From contig JAJEKV010000111.1 in assembly GCA_021234155.1 (NCBI GenBank), positions 126,001 to 190,000 of the forward strand: DNA of 64,000 nucleotides, written 5' to 3'. Every line of letters starts with the position of its first letter. Position 1 is the stretch's first letter. This document shows positions 42,575-55,475 of this stretch, piece after piece. The DNA comes from Isoetes taiwanensis (taxonomy: Eukaryota > Streptophyta > Lycopodiopsida > Isoetales > Isoetaceae). A model generated the notes under the pieces. The model made no database searches. It was not told the DNA's origin and saw only the letters and a program-made list of their open reading frames with translations. The position numbers and the translations under genes were made by a program.

Positions 42575-45500
42575 CATACACATTAAGGAGGAGCATCTTT
42601 TTCAAGGGATCACATCGACAAACACTCTTCGCAATTGGCGTGACGAGCTCGGATCAGACATGAAGCTCAACAATAGTAGCAGCATCTCAAAGGAACCCTG
42701 GAGTCAACCAGAACAAAGAAGATGCAGCAAAACCAAAGGGTCAAATGCGATAGGAGGAGGGGAAACCCTAAAGGAGTATAAACAATTAAGTAGATCTTCG
42801 TAGTTGTTTTGAAAAAGTCGATGAATTAAAATCCCAATGTAAATGCATATATGTCTATTGTATATCTCGGGTGCTCACAGATATAAAGGGAGAAACATGA
42901 GTTTAGAGTCATTTTTACGGATTTAGCGCTTAGATCAGGAAGCTCCTTCAGTTCGACTACCAAAAGAGGAAGCAAGGAAGCACAACTATAGCCCAAGATC
43001 AAAATGGAAGAGCAAGTACGAGGGAGAACGACCACAGGCCAAGCAAACCTTCGACTCCAAACACTTCCTAAGTGGCCTCAAGTAGAAGACAACTCGGCCC
43101 ACCCAATGTCGAATAAGAGATAATACCGGTCATGTCAAGATCATCGTCACGCACTGTGACATCGCCGACGCAACACTACATCTTGTGGCAAGCAGCAACA
43201 CTTGACGAACTTATGACACGAAAGTGGCCTCAACAATAGAAGAAGGAACGCCCGACATCAATGAGCCAACTAAGAAGGCAACATCTCGACAACCATAATT
43301 CCACCTTGTGGTAATATAGGGTGATGCGCCATGACACGGTATTAGATGGAGATGCACTTACGAAAGGCACGGCGATGAGGAGATATGCCTTCAAGAACTA
43401 GGGTGATGGCTTCACCGTACTCCTACCAAGAATTAGAAGAGAAGAAGCCGATCATATCTCCGACATATGGCACGCCAAACGCCCAAGGTAGAAGCATTCG
43501 ACACCTTAACGACAAGGATAGCAACTAAAGCACCTTCGGCAAAAAGAGAGTTCAAGATAATAGCCGTGCTATTCAACGACAAGAGCATATCTAAGGCGTA
43601 CTTCTTCAACTCAAGGATCAAGCCGCAGCAGATATAAGGATCCATCATCCCGACAACATCGCCAAAGCAGGAGAAGAGCCATGAAGCTTTACTTGCTAGA
43701 GAGGCCGACATGCATAGAGAGACAAAGGTCGAAACTGAAAGCCGGAGAAGTGCTAGCAACCGACTTCTTCCACGAAGCCCCCTGAGAGGCAACAGAGGAT
43801 CAAAACGACGAAAGCACAATCAAAGTCACCGGAGGGTACCTCAAGACAAGAAGACGGATAGCACCGCGGAACGTGACAACGCCCAAGCCAGGTGATCGAG
43901 GGGATCAAACGAAGAAGTTTGGAAGCTCGATGGAGAACCAACTAGGTGAGGCGAAGCCGATGACTTGCACGCTGCCTTGCATGCAACTTGGTGAACCCAA
44001 GGATGAACGATTCAAAGAACAACCGCAGAAGAGAACAACCCGCAGAGGAGTATAGCCAAAGGAATCGCAAGACGCCCTCAAGAGACGCCTTCAAATAGCT
44101 TCAAGTATCATGAAGGGGGGGAACACTTATTGCCGGAGAACAGATCAAGAAGCGCATCAAATGTCGGGCATCAACGACAAGCACACCTTAGTTAGAATGT
44201 GATGCAAAGCCGCGGTTGTGCCATAGCCGACAAACATCGAGGGCCCAAGTATATCAACAAGTTACCCTGAGTAATGAGCCGACGCATAAATAGGAGGATA
44301 TAGATCGCCAACACCATTGCACCGGAGGAACACCGATGACATTGCCAAGGAGTAGGTGTCCAACTCGGCGGGAGGCACAAGGGAGACCTAATAGCTCTAG
44401 TAGTAATTGTAATTATGTAAGCTATATGTTGTGCATGTATAGTTCCCTTTGTTATTCCTTCCTCCCATAGCGTAACAGATCAAAGGAAGAGATGTCATGC
44501 AAGCAGGGTGAAGCAATCAACACGATAACGACAAGAGGACTCGACATATGAGACATCGATGGAGTCGAAGACATCGACAGAGTCGCCTTTTAGCCGCCAA
44601 GACAAAAAAAAAAGTTCAAGATGAAAGATCTTTTGAAAAGCGCATGGAAGATTCAAGTGATCAACTACACCATCGTGCCACCAGCAATGAGAGCCTTCTA
44701 ACGAACAAAGTCAACCTCTACATCAAAGAGGAGCCACCGCCAAGGAGACCGGGTATCGAGCGACTTTCGAAGAACGCTACCTTGCTACTTCAAGCAGCAA
44801 CGAGTGGATGAGCTTTCTAGCAAGCTCAAGGATCTAAGGCCATGGGGCCTAGGAGGTTAATGTATGGACTCAGAATATCCATATTAGGATTAGAAGGCAT
44901 TTCCGCATATTCTCAAGCAAAGGATTGCCCCAATATTGAGCTAAGCCAAGGATTGGGAAGGAAATGCATAGGAGTAACTATAATTATACACGATTGTTAA
45001 TGACATCCAACGTATTGAAACCACTTGGTGAGATTGATCTCCTCGCTAAGAAGGAATCATTACTAGGATAATTGTTAACCATGTATAAATCTAGTACCTC
45101 CAAAAGAATAATCCAACCGAAAGAAAAGAAGTAATCTAACAAGTCCGGCCAACTTGTTACGATGACATCAATTCGATTGGTAGGAATATTCCAAGAGCTA
45201 AATAACTAAGAAAGGGGAATCTCTAGAATATAAAAAGAATAATACATGTAAGGTACATCTAAAATAAGAATTATAGTAATCAAATAGTCTTTTTGAGACA
45301 AAAGGAATTGTCATGATGACAAAACCTTGTGGTTTAGAATCGTTCTAACTAAGTAGGTAACCCATAGCTATATTGAAATAAATGATAACATAATATGTGC
45401 ATCCATCTTAGATGGTTATATATGTTAGCTAAGGCTAGTAAATTAATGTGCTAAGTAAGAAGCATATAACCTCTTAAGGGAGAGAATAGATATGACGCTG

Positions 45501-46361
45501 TGTACAACGCCATTGAAGGGGTGCAGACCATTTTCTTTTGAAGAAAGTGGGAGGGCTCAATCTTATGATTGAACGTGCTTGCATCGAATTGACCTGACCA
45601 GAATAGAGTTCACTTCGCAATGACCGGGCTTAATAGAGCGAAGATAGATAGATAGATAGCTCAGAGGTCTTCAACGTCGCGAGACCGACGCAAGAGCTAT
45701 CTACACCAAATGAAGTGGAGCAAAAACTATGGGAGCAATGCAACGCACCAAGTCATCTCCAAATTACTCGACGCCGGCTCAATGGGTGGATGCATTCTAG
45801 CCTAGGTAAGGCGTACGCATGCATTATAAGCTTTAATGTGTCTTATAAATAAGTTAAATATAGATCCTAATAATTGCATGGAATTACCAACACGACGATA
45901 TGTATCATAATGAAATAAGTTAAATAACAAATCGATAATGTGAGGTAGCATGTTAATTAATCCTTCAAGGATGCAATTCCTTCCAAGGATAGCCATATGA
46001 CCTTGGGGTCCTTATAGATATAGATAGAAAATAGAATTCAAAGATACTTAAGTGCATCTTAGGGATATACTTCCAAGGGTAATGCAGGACCCAAGGAAGA
46101 GAATAAGAAGCACATCTAATTCTTGTGTATGATAATTAAAACCTTGTCTATGTAACAATAGGTCTAAATCGGGTTATTGTTCAAATAATCGCGATCTAAA
46201 AGTCATTAAATATTGCAAAGCTTAGAGTAAATATAATTGTACTATCGGGAAGTAATGTATCCGATACTATGATAATGTTAATTCATAAATATTACCGTAG
46301 GGTAATTATGTTAATCACATGCATTAAAGGAGCCAGCAAAATTGGCTCAGCATGTCGCTTT
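42575..46361 (+). other. unrecognised interior of element X, no pol
   Basis: A readable stretch at 43,480-43,640 (AFDTLTTRIATKAPSAKREF, KIIAVLFND) is coding-like but unidentified. 44.85-46.3 kb is AT-rich non-coding, with a short GATA microsatellite at about 45,640. I saw no protease, RT, RNase H or integrase motif in any frame. Confidence 0.45.
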
Positions 46362-47513
46362 TGTGTAGATTAAATGCTTGTATAGTTAAGCAATCCACGA
46401 TGCAACCTATGCTAGGTAGGGGCTGCATGCGTTTGTTATCGATGATGAGACCACTACAAAGGATCTCTAGGGCGGTGTAATGTCAATGTAGGCATGACCG
46501 CCAAGCCCGCTTTTGACGAGTGGAAGGTAGATTAGAAAGTCTACTTGTCCCACTGGTAGACGACCTCGAGAGAAAGGAGGTCATTCAGAATGCATTGATA
46601 GGAAAGACACCTTTAGCCCCATATATGCTTTGATAGGAGGAAGTTATCCTTCACTCCCCACGCCGAAGGATATCCTCCACGCTACGGGCAACTAGAGGTG
46701 TAGGCATGAGCCGCATATAGGCATATAGGCCGGTCTCCACGGCCATAATGGAAGATTCACCCCTCTTCCTACGAGATTAGCCATGCATCCATGTAGATAG
46801 GTGGGTGGTCACCATATAACCAAAATTTTATTAATAATTAAAATAGTAATAACGAGGGTCACCTGCAGCCAATAGAGCCCCTCCCGAGGGCAAGGAGGTC
46901 GAAGATTTAAAACTTGCAAACACAAATTTAGTCATAATGTGTTGCAAGGGATGAAGAGTACCTTTAGAAGTGTAAATTTTGTATGAAATTGATAAACTTT
47001 GATAAACTTAAATGTTGTGTTAAGTAAGGTTAATAATTACCTTATGTGAGATTAAGTTATGAAGTGATAAGTTAATTGGGTAATGAAATAGTACAAGAAT
47101 GTCTTAAACATTACCTTAGAGTAATTCTAATAATTAAGATAGTAAGTATGTAATTATAGATATTGTAAAATTAATGCAGATTTTAAAGGTGAGGACTTGC
47201 AACACAAATTTTGTTTGGAATGTGTTGCAAGGAAATGAAGAGCACCTTTAAATAATAATTGTATATGAAAGTGTTAAATTGTGATAAACTAAATGTTATA
47301 ATAACGAGGACTAATAAGTACCCCGCTTAATAGAAGTTACGAATTGACAAGTTATTTGATAATGTAATGGCGTAATAATAATTTAATTACCTTAAGGTAA
47401 TCTTAATAAAATGTGTAAGTATAATAGTAGTATATCGATGCATCGGTTGATTGCAAAAGTTAGAAGATTCCAAGGTGGAGAGACCCACGATGCTGCGGAC
47501 AAAGATCATTTCA
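46362..47513 (+). other. 3' untranslated region of element X with internal tandem duplication
   Basis: Related to 36,917-37,760 of Y. A segment containing AACTTGCAAACACAAAT...TGTGTTGCAAGG occurs twice (about 46,910 and 47,186), an offset of about 275 bp, once only in Y. Confidence 0.7.
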
Positions 47514-47526
47514 AAGGTGGGGAGAA
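47514..47526 (+). promoter_or_regulatory. polypurine tract (element X)
   Basis: AAGGTGGGGAGAA before the right LTR, the same as in Y. Confidence 0.85.
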
Positions 47527-49088
47527 TGTACGTTCAAAGACAAGAGATAACGGTCCCGTGACATATACCGACTGCTCGTCACGCCGCACACGCCACCCAA
47601 CCGACGCGGTACGACGTGTAGCCGTGTGAGTAGCCCTAGGGGCAACTTGCTAGGTATGTGCACTTTATTAATGTGCACATGCACATTTATTAAGGTGCAC
47701 ACATTTCCATGTAGGCACATTTGGCCACCTAGCCATTAAAGGCAGTGGGCCCATTTCCAATTATCCCACATGCCTAAAGGGATAATTGGAAACCCTAAGT
47801 CCCAACCCTTGCCTATTTAAGTAGAAGAACCCTAACTTGCCCATTTTCGTTCCTAGGGTTTTAGAGCTCTGCTTTTGGTCGCTCTATGAGTCAAAATCAC
47901 CTCCCGGACTCCGTCTCGAGAGAATGGCACCATTAGTTTCCCTTGATTCGAAAGCAGCTCAAAAGGGATGGTCGAACTCGTGTCGAGGAGCAACTCATGG
48001 ATCAGGTATGTAGTCCATTTAATGGTCTAAACCGCTTTTCCAGTCATTGTATCAGTAGGTTTAGCCTATTAAATCGCTTTTTAGCAGCTATCTAGATCTC
48101 TAGATGAGTAGATACTGCACTCTAACTAAAGAACCTAACTCTATGATATAGATTAGATCTTGTTCTTTAGTTCTTCCGTGATGTATATGGATGATGTATC
48201 TCCGTGGAACTCCTTGTATTGGGAAGGGGGTAGAGACCCAAAGCTTGGTAGTAGATGCTCCTAGATTAGCCTCCTCTAGCACACCATAGATCTCGCCTCA
48301 GGTACAAGAGCCACACCGGTTGTGGGTGAAGGGGCCAGGACCGGGCCGAGAAGGAGGTTCGTGGTCTCGACTTTGAACGATCCTCCGTGTGTAAGGCCTA
48401 CCGGGGATCATTGTGACTAGGGTCTAATGGCTTACCACCGAGTGTGGGTAAGGCATGGGCTCGACACCGCGAAGTGGTGTTCATGACTTTCCGCTGGTTC
48501 ACCGAACACGGGCAAAGGGCCCCCTAGTCACCTTGAGTCAAGATGTAGATCTCGAGGGGAGGATCCCTACCTGCCCCATCGAACCGGGATGATGACCCCG
48601 TGAGTAGCCCTTTGGCTATGCATCCTGGGCTGGCTACATACCAGGTCCCACACTTTTCAGCCTACTCGCAGTGTGCACAGGGGGGCGGATGGAGTGGACA
48701 ACCCTATGCCATGTTCTTATGCCAGCCAAATCCATTGCCATGAATTTCGGCGCAATGAACTCTCGAGACCCCGCCAGCCATCCCTTTGAGTCCGAGCCTT
48801 GGGTAGGATTCCCCTGTGATGTGCTGATCTTTGTCTATGCAGAGATGTGGAGGACCATCCTTCGTGATGGTCATATGATGTTGATGTATGTACTATCGAC
48901 ATGTATGTTTACGCCTCCTTAGCCTAGGTAGGCCCCGAGGGAGACAGGTAAAGGACCCTTCATTCTTCCCACTCGAACTCTTCAAGGTTGCAAAGGATAC
49001 GTGGAGGGCCCTATATTAGCATGGAGCTGGTATGGGGATGAACTCCTTTTGTATACTGGAGTGCACCACCATGAGTAGGGGACGCCAC
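47527..49088 (+). repeat. 3' LTR of element X
   Basis: Begins TGTACGTTC and ends GGGGACGCCAC. A CTATTTAAG box lies at about 47,813. It pairs with the split left LTR. Confidence 0.9.
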
Positions 49089-49189
49089 GTAACCCGAACC
49101 TCTCTCAGACTTGCCCAATTCTAACTATAGGGATAGAGGAAGCAAGCAGAGAGCAAGTCATTTGTATCCAAAAGAATGGCCAAACCAAC

Positions 49190-49880
49190 CCCTCGAAAGT
49201 TGGTCCAAAAGCTCCCCGAGCCTTGCTTCAACTCATTTCCTATGCCGCGGTCAAGAATTCTCGATGTCTTTGCTTGGGATTACTCAAACTAAAAGGAATT
49301 CCTCCCTCTAAAGCAAAAATTTGAAATAAAAGTAAAAGAGGGCTCTGATCCTGCTCGCCAGAAATTAAGGAGGATAAACTCGCCTTGTCGCCACTTATAT
49401 CTATGAAGAATTAAAAACTATGGAGAGTTCTAAGCTGATATGTGAGACATTGAACCTCGAGTGGTTGTCTTGCATTGTGCCACCAAGAAGAGGAGTGGCC
49501 AACTTAGAATTTGTATTGATTATAGAGATATCAATAAGGTTACAATCAAAGATTGCTACCCCTACCGCTTTCTAGAAGAAGATTTGCATACCATGAGTGG
49601 AAAAGAAGTCTATTCTCTTATGGATGGCTTCTCTCGGTTTCAACCAAATAGAAGTTGATCCTTTATCACAGCCAAAAACCGCCTTCATTACACCTTTGGG
49701 AACTTATATGATGCTAAGAATGCCATTTGGTTTGAAAAATGCCCCCAAACCTTTTCGGAGGGCAATGAACAATATTTTTGAGTCATTATCTCCCCAAAAT
49801 TTCGTGGCTTTTCCGGATGATTTGACTCGCCACCTCTTTGGGAGATCATCTCAAAACAATCTCTAATATGTTTTTTTTAT
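49190..49880 (+). pseudogene. pol: reverse transcriptase (element Z)
   Basis: Resumes after the X insertion. A linker with a KGIPPS-type block and KVKEGSDPARQKLRR precedes RT blocks VVLHCATKKRSGQLRICIDY, RDINKVTIKDCYPY, EVYSLMDGFSRF, KTAFITPLGTY, MLRMPFGLKNAP and FVAFPDD (YVDD degenerated, Asp pair kept). At least two frame changes. Confidence 0.88.
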
Positions 49881-49959
49881 GCAGATCCAAGGTGTGAACT
49901 TAAATCCAAAGAAGTGTTTGTTTTGATCGACAAAGGTGTGTTTGTTAGGGCCATCGATA

Positions 49960-50700
49960 TCGGAAGAAGGAGTTCAGATTGTTGCGCATAAAGCCGACAA
50001 TAGTTCTCGACCTCCCAAGCACCTAAAACATTGAAGCAGATCAAAGGTTTTGTTGGTACACTTCAAGGCTTGAGGATCTACATCCCCAACTTCTCTCACA
50101 TTTTGAGACCTATCACCAAGCTCACCAAAGTAGGGTATGTATCCAAAAATACAAGTCAAAAGGTTCCAAATTGAGTGGAATGAAGATTGCCAAAGGGCAT
50201 TTGAATTGATCAAAGAAGAGCTCAACAAGAAGGTAACCCTTCTTGCCCCTAAACCAAGTGAAGATTTCCAAGTTTATATAACAAAGCTACATCATTTGGT
50301 TGTAGGATTAGCCTTATTTCGAACAAAAGGGTACTAAACTATGCAGAAAGCAAAAGGGTCGGAATAATGAGGTGAATTACCCAAATCCTAGAGAAGTCCG
50401 CTGCCCTAATATTTTTTTGACCACTAAATTTCCATCTTCTCGATGCAAGCTCCAAAGATTCAAGTCTATATGAAGGTCAATCCTCTTCCAATGTTGTATG
50501 GTAAACAAGCCCCAAGACCAAGTTCTATAAGTGGGCTGCCATGCTTCAAGACTTTGCCATTGAAGTCCACCTTGTCAAAACAGAAAAGGATCCGAGTAGT
50601 TTCATACCCTATGCCTTCTACAAATATGATTTGACCTCTCAAGAGGATCAAACAGAGGAAGAGGTATGTCATTTAGTTGGAGAAGCCAGGTCTTGATGCA
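49960..50700 (+). pseudogene. pol: RT connection and RNase H (element Z)
   Basis: KQIKGFVGTLQGLRIYIPNF, ILRPITKLTK and CQRAFELIKEELNKKVTLL lead into a degraded RNase H (EDFQVYI, then KIQVYMKVNPLPMLYGKQA, KWAAMLQDFAIEVHLVKT). This is the ordinary gypsy RNase H, separate from the archaeal-type one upstream of RT. Confidence 0.75.
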
Positions 50701-50859
50701 ACCCATTGTCAATTATCTAAAACATCAAGAGGTCCCCCGCCACATTTTCACCATCCGAGAAAGTTAAGTTTAGGAAAAGATGTCTAACATATGTGCTGAT
50801 TGAGGACATTTTATGTAGGAAGATGCCTTCACGATTTTGTTGAGGTGTTAACGAAGAAG

Positions 50860-51940
50860 AACAGTACAAGCTCTAAGACATGCTCATGACCTCTCGCTGT
50901 GGTGGACACTATTCTATGGATGCCACTGACCAAGAAAATTCTAAGTTCCGGATACTATTGGCCTACACTTCATCATGATGTCAAAAGGTAATGCGCAGAG
51001 TTGTTCGACCGGGTCAAAAAGCATGCCAAAGAACTCAAGGTACCTCCCCTTCACCTATTGTGGCCCCGGCCCATTTCTTTGTTTGGGGATTAGATTATGT
51101 TGGTCCTATACACCCATCTTCCTCTCGCCGACATGAATACATCCTAGTTGCTACAGACTTCTTCACTAAATGGGCTGAAGCAACTCCATTGACAAGTGCC
51201 AATGCGGATACCACAAAGAAGTTTCCTACCGCCTAAATATATGTGCTAGGTTTGGAGTACCATTGAAGATTGTTTCGACAGAGGAACGCCTTTTATGAAT
51301 GAAGTAATAGACAAGCTTACCCAATTGCTTGAGATAAGACATACAAAAAGTTCTCGCTTACTACCCTCGTGGAAATGGCCAGCAAGAATCCACCAATAAA
51401 ACTCGATATCCATTATGAAGAAGACGTTAGATAGGTTTCCAAGAAGCCGGCATACAAAGTTGATCTATGCCCTTTGGTCCTGGGAACCACTTATAAAGTG
51501 GCTATAAAAACACTCCTACCTCTATTGTGTGTATGGTACTAGTGTCATTCTACCCTTTGAGTTGCGTGTACTTTCGCCAAGGACGATGCAAATACAAGTC
51601 AAAAGTGAAGAGGATGCTATCCGGTGCGTGCTAAAAGCCAGATGCTAGCCCTTGAGGAACTTCGTAGATAAGACTCTACAGTGATAACGGAACACAAGAT
51701 GAAAATCAAGAAGAAATTTGACAAACAAGCAAAGAGAAGTCAACTATCGGGTTGGTGATTTGGTGCTTAAGTTAGCTAGAAACAAAGATCCCACTCTAGG
51801 TAAGTTTTCCGCAAATTGGGAAGGTCCATTTGTCATTTCTTCACATGCCGGAGTAAACTAATATTACTTTACAGAGTTAGAGTCCGAGAGAATTTTGCCA
51901 AATCCTCTCAATGCACAACACTTGAAAGCTTATTGGATCT
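50860..51940 (+). pseudogene. pol: integrase (element Z)
   Basis: Zinc-binding region (YYWPTLHHDVKR and a CAELFDRVKKHAKE-like stretch) and a core with HFFVWGLDYVGPIHPS (first Asp), EYILVATDFFTKWAEATPL, RGTPFMNEVIDKLTQLL and NGQQES-like. The C-terminal part near 51,770-51,940 reads NRDPTLGKFSANWEGPFVI-like and ends HLKAYW-I. Several frame changes. Confidence 0.85.
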
Positions 51941-51949
51941 AAACTAGCT

Positions 51950-53005
51950 AATGCTAGTTAGTATAGTTGTAGGTAGTCTAAAAAGGTTGAAATAGTTGAA
52001 ATTGTTCTAGATATAATTTTGCTAACACTATGGGGAGAAAACAATAAAAAGAAGAAAAGTTTGAAAAAAAAAATATGCGTTTTGATCTTTAACATTGTCA
52101 TTTGCGTGTTCATTAGTTGTTCTCGCTTTAAAAGCCGACCAAAAACCATTGCTTCCTAAAGTTGTGCTCATATGCGAGAACTCAAAATCATCATGAATGC
52201 TTCTTTAACATCTTGTGATGAATGCCGGATTGAAGTACTAATCTGAGTCATCATGTCATTTGCAGGACCATCCTAGTCTTCCATAACATTCATTTTTCAT
52301 TTATTGGCCTCCCATTCATATAAGCCTTGCTCCCACTTTTATTCATCACCTACAGTCTGCTATTCATCCCTGCATCATAAAAGCGCCTCCTAACTCTCTA
52401 TTTCATGTCATTTGCGGGATCATCCTTTACCCATTAGCCTTTATACCACCACCATTTTTCTTTTTGGGCAAATTTGCGGGACCATTACATCTTCTAGAAT
52501 GTGTCTGCACCCTTCCATAACATTCTAGTTCCATCTACCAAGTCATTTCTTCAAGACTCCTACAAGAATGGGTAGCTGAAACCCCAAAAGCATCAAGTTT
52601 TATTCACAAGATCACTAGCGGATTTTTGACGTCCCCCCAAGTTTCAACACTTATGGAAGTCAAAAGAACATGGTAGCAGACCCTACGTGTTATAAATGTT
52701 CAAAAGTTGTCAGCTGTGTTCAAAGTTGCGAAATTCATCACCAAAAATGTGAAGTACACATAGTTCTATCCAGTTTCCTATTCCGCACCATTTTCCATTC
52801 ATGAAGACCTCAAGAAAACCTTATATTATCTCAGAACAGGAGATGCATTGATTTGGCATTCACTCTCATATATTTGCACTTTTCGTCTTTTATGTCGTGA
52901 TTCTAAGAAGCTCGATATTTCGAACGTGATAATTGAGATCCGGATGTCGAGAAGTTTTTAACAGTTTTCAAGGCTGGGGACCAGCCATTTTTTTTTTTAT
53001 AAAGA
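51950..53005 (+). other. 3' untranslated region of element Z
   Basis: Non-coding. A purine-rich AAGGCTGGGGACC at 52,971-52,983 is the best polypurine candidate, about 25 bp before the LTR, with a T-run between. Confidence 0.6.
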
Positions 53006-54891
53006 TGTTGCCCTTGAAGTGGCAACATGAAGAAGAAATGAAGATATGAAGAAAATTCTAAGTATTGGAGAAGCTATTAAGGAAAGGTATCAAAAAAAGA
53101 GAATCTAGGCGGGAGTACCCCCCTTGAAATCCTTTAGCCAAAATTAGCCATCCTTGATTTTTCCCAAATTTTTTGAGCCTATCTCCCATTTCTCCTTGAA
53201 TTTCCCCTATCGCTAGCCAAATATGCTTCTAAAAATGCCTAAAAATCCCAAAATGCCAAAAATCTATACCTTTGCCAAGTGGCATCCTAGTCATCATCCA
53301 AAAGTGCCAAAGATGTCAAAAAGTCAAGTGAAAGTCAAAATAGAAAGTCAAAGGCACACTTTCCAAAAATACCCTTGCCACGTCATCAAGAGTCAAAATG
53401 CCACCTAGGATGGCCACCTTGCTCACAAAAATGCTTTGTCATCCAACTTTGGTTATATCTTTGCCACTTGGGTCAAAAATCATGCCACCTCATCAAAAAT
53501 ATCAAGGGGCATTTAAAATTTCGAAAAATCCACTTAGGCAAAAAGCCATGTTTGACCTTGCCACATCATCCTTCATTATGCCAAGTCATCATTTCATCAT
53601 ATCCAAATACCATTGATTCACCTTTTTTAGCCAAAAAAATCAAAGTGCCATTTTCCAAAAATTTGACCACCTCACCATGTTGCCCCAATGAAAATATGCC
53701 ACCGGCACAAAAATTTCAAAAAGACCTTATATAGACCCTTGAATTCCAATTCTTGGGAATCGTGCCCTTTGAGAAAATGTAAAAAAAAAAATTGTCCTAT
53801 TCTACCACCCCCCGACCTAGATTCCTTTTCAACCAATCACCCCCTCCACGTGGCTCACCCGGGCGCAGGGGCTGTGGAGGTACCGAATCTCACGTGGGCA
53901 AGACACGTCAATTTAAGAGTTTCGTGGATCGAGCTATATATACCGAAAGCTGACTTTTTGATTTAGGCCTGGGATATATCCACCAAGAAAATCCGCCAAG
54001 ATCCATTAGGGTTCTATGATTCTCGGCTTCAAGACTTTGAGTGATGCGAGAAGCGATTCGCTTTGATCATGATCGACCCTCTGGAACCAATCGAATCATG
54101 AAGAGATGCGAATTAATGGAGATCATGCCAAGAACGAATATTGCCTATTTTTGGGAAAGAAGAGTTCATTGGGCCATATCTTGACACAAATTGGAGCTCT
54201 AACTACCCCGACACAGGTCTATAAAGATGATCCGAGCCCACACCGTGGAGAGGAGATTTTTGATTAGAAACCCCCCTTGTTCTTGAAAGCCAAGATTTTT
54301 GAAGTTACGATACAAATTCTATTTCCAGAGTGATCAAATGGATTACCCGACAAAGTATTATGTTCCTAAGATAATCTGAGAAAAGTTTTCTTGAGCAATC
54401 CATGGTGTTTCCCCTTTCTTCAATCGATTTCTGAGTTTTTTTCAAAAAATTAGGGTTTTCCCATTTTTTATGTGCCAGTCCACTTCTGGCGAACTTTGCT
54501 GCGAATTTCCCACCAATCTTGATCAACAAATGAGTTGAAATCAATTCAAGTTATCTGATATTATCTAGATTTAGCTAAACAAATAGCTATTCTGCCAGAA
54601 TTTGCTCAAATATTTCATTTGCATTCAAAGGAAGTTTGACTGCATCCCAAAGTTTTTTCTTCAATCATTTTCACCACTTTGTTACAGAAAACATCCCAGT
54701 CATACACCTGCATTCACATATCACCTTATTTCCTCACATTTGCACCTCTTTTCTCATCTTTTCACATCCCCTCACCACACCTTTGGCTCTCTGCCCCCTA
54801 AACACAGAATTTGGCAAGTATCTTTTAGGAAATCCCACAATTTAGAGATTTGTGCATCACAGTTTTTGCAAGGATTCTGTGAAAGGCAACA
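53006..54891 (+). repeat. 3' LTR of element Z
   Basis: Begins TGTTGCCCTTG and ends GAAAGGCAACA, followed by ATTCC. TATA box at 53,934. Confidence 0.95.
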
Positions 54892-55340
54892 ATTCCATTT
54901 CATTAATTCTCTTCCCTTCCCTTTCCTATTTCTCTTTCTTCCTCATTCTTTCCTTCCCTTCCTCATTCAATTTCTCGAACATGTACTTAACCCGCATTCT
55001 ATTTTCTTCCTAATTCTTCCTTCCTTATTCTTTTTCTATTTTTCCCTTCCCTTCCATTCCTTCTCTTATTTCTTCCCTTTTTCTTCTTGTTTATTCTTTC
55101 TTTCTTTTCTTTACTCATTCTCTTTCTTCTCTTATTTCTTTCCTTCTTCCTCCTCCTGTTCTCTTATTGCTTCTCTTCTTCTCTTTCTTCCTCTAAATTC
55201 TATTTTCTCTTCTCTTCCCCCTTCTCTTCTTTCTCTCACCCTTCTCTTCTTTCTTGATTCTTTTGATTCTTTTTTCTTTCTCTTTTTTTTTTTTCTTTCT
55301 TCTTCAATCCCTTTTTTCAATGTTCTTATTCTTTTAACCC
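54892..55340 (+). repeat. CT-rich tract, right part (duplication copy 1 resumes)
   Basis: Low-complexity TTCTTCC-type sequence continuing the tract cut at 20,378. It matches 63,216-63,680. A long frame across it (54,602-55,357) is low complexity. Confidence 0.92.
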
Positions 55341-55475
55341 TTTGTTTCTTCTTTTGAAGCTTTCTATTTCAATTTGAACCCGGCAGGATCTTGTCTGCAC
55401 ATGTCCTTTTTTTGGTAAGTTGATCGCACTTGCATTCTATTTTTATAGTTTTAAGTAGGTTGAAAAAATTGATGG

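Larger units (their letters stand above)
24776..49088 (+). mobile_element. element X: non-autonomous member of the H3-carrying family
   Basis: The left LTR is 24,776-26,304 plus 39,312-39,361 (split by element Y); the right LTR is 47,527-49,088. The two LTRs share sequence variants not found in Y (GGTATGTGCAC; TTTATTAAGGTGCACAC). Target duplication is imperfect: AGAAC at 24,771 against GTAAC at 49,089. After a PBS and palindrome the interior holds an H3 remnant and hairpin repeats, about 6 kb of unrecognised sequence without pol, and a 3' region shared with Y. Length without Y is about 11.3 kb. It would need Y-type proteins to move. Confidence 0.88.
20379..54891 (+). mobile_element. element Z: Ty3/gypsy retrotransposon with archaeal-type RNase H (host of the nest)
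   Basis: LTRs at 20,379-22,268 and 53,006-54,891 (1,890 and 1,886 bp) begin TGTTGCC and end GGCAACA. They are flanked by the perfect 5-bp duplication ATTCC (20,374-20,378 and 54,892-54,896). Internal order is gag, protease, archaeal-type RNase H, [element X insertion], RT, RNase H, integrase. Without the nested elements Z is about 10.2 kb. The empty site in copy 2 (63,216-63,221) confirms both borders. Confidence 0.95.

Noticed and set aside
43433-43819. 128-residue minus-strand frame in element X
   Set aside because: Overlaps a better plus-strand coding-like stretch and has no motif; regarded as a shadow.
24776-49088. LTR-interior-LTR-interior-LTR tandem array formed by unequal recombination
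   Set aside because: LTR variants pair A with D and B with C, target duplications flank each pair, and the end of LTR A resumes after LTR C, so nesting explains everything.
54602-55357. 251-residue open frame
   Set aside because: It spans the Z LTR end and the CT-rich tract; composition is Phe/Ser/Leu low complexity and it crosses an insertion junction.
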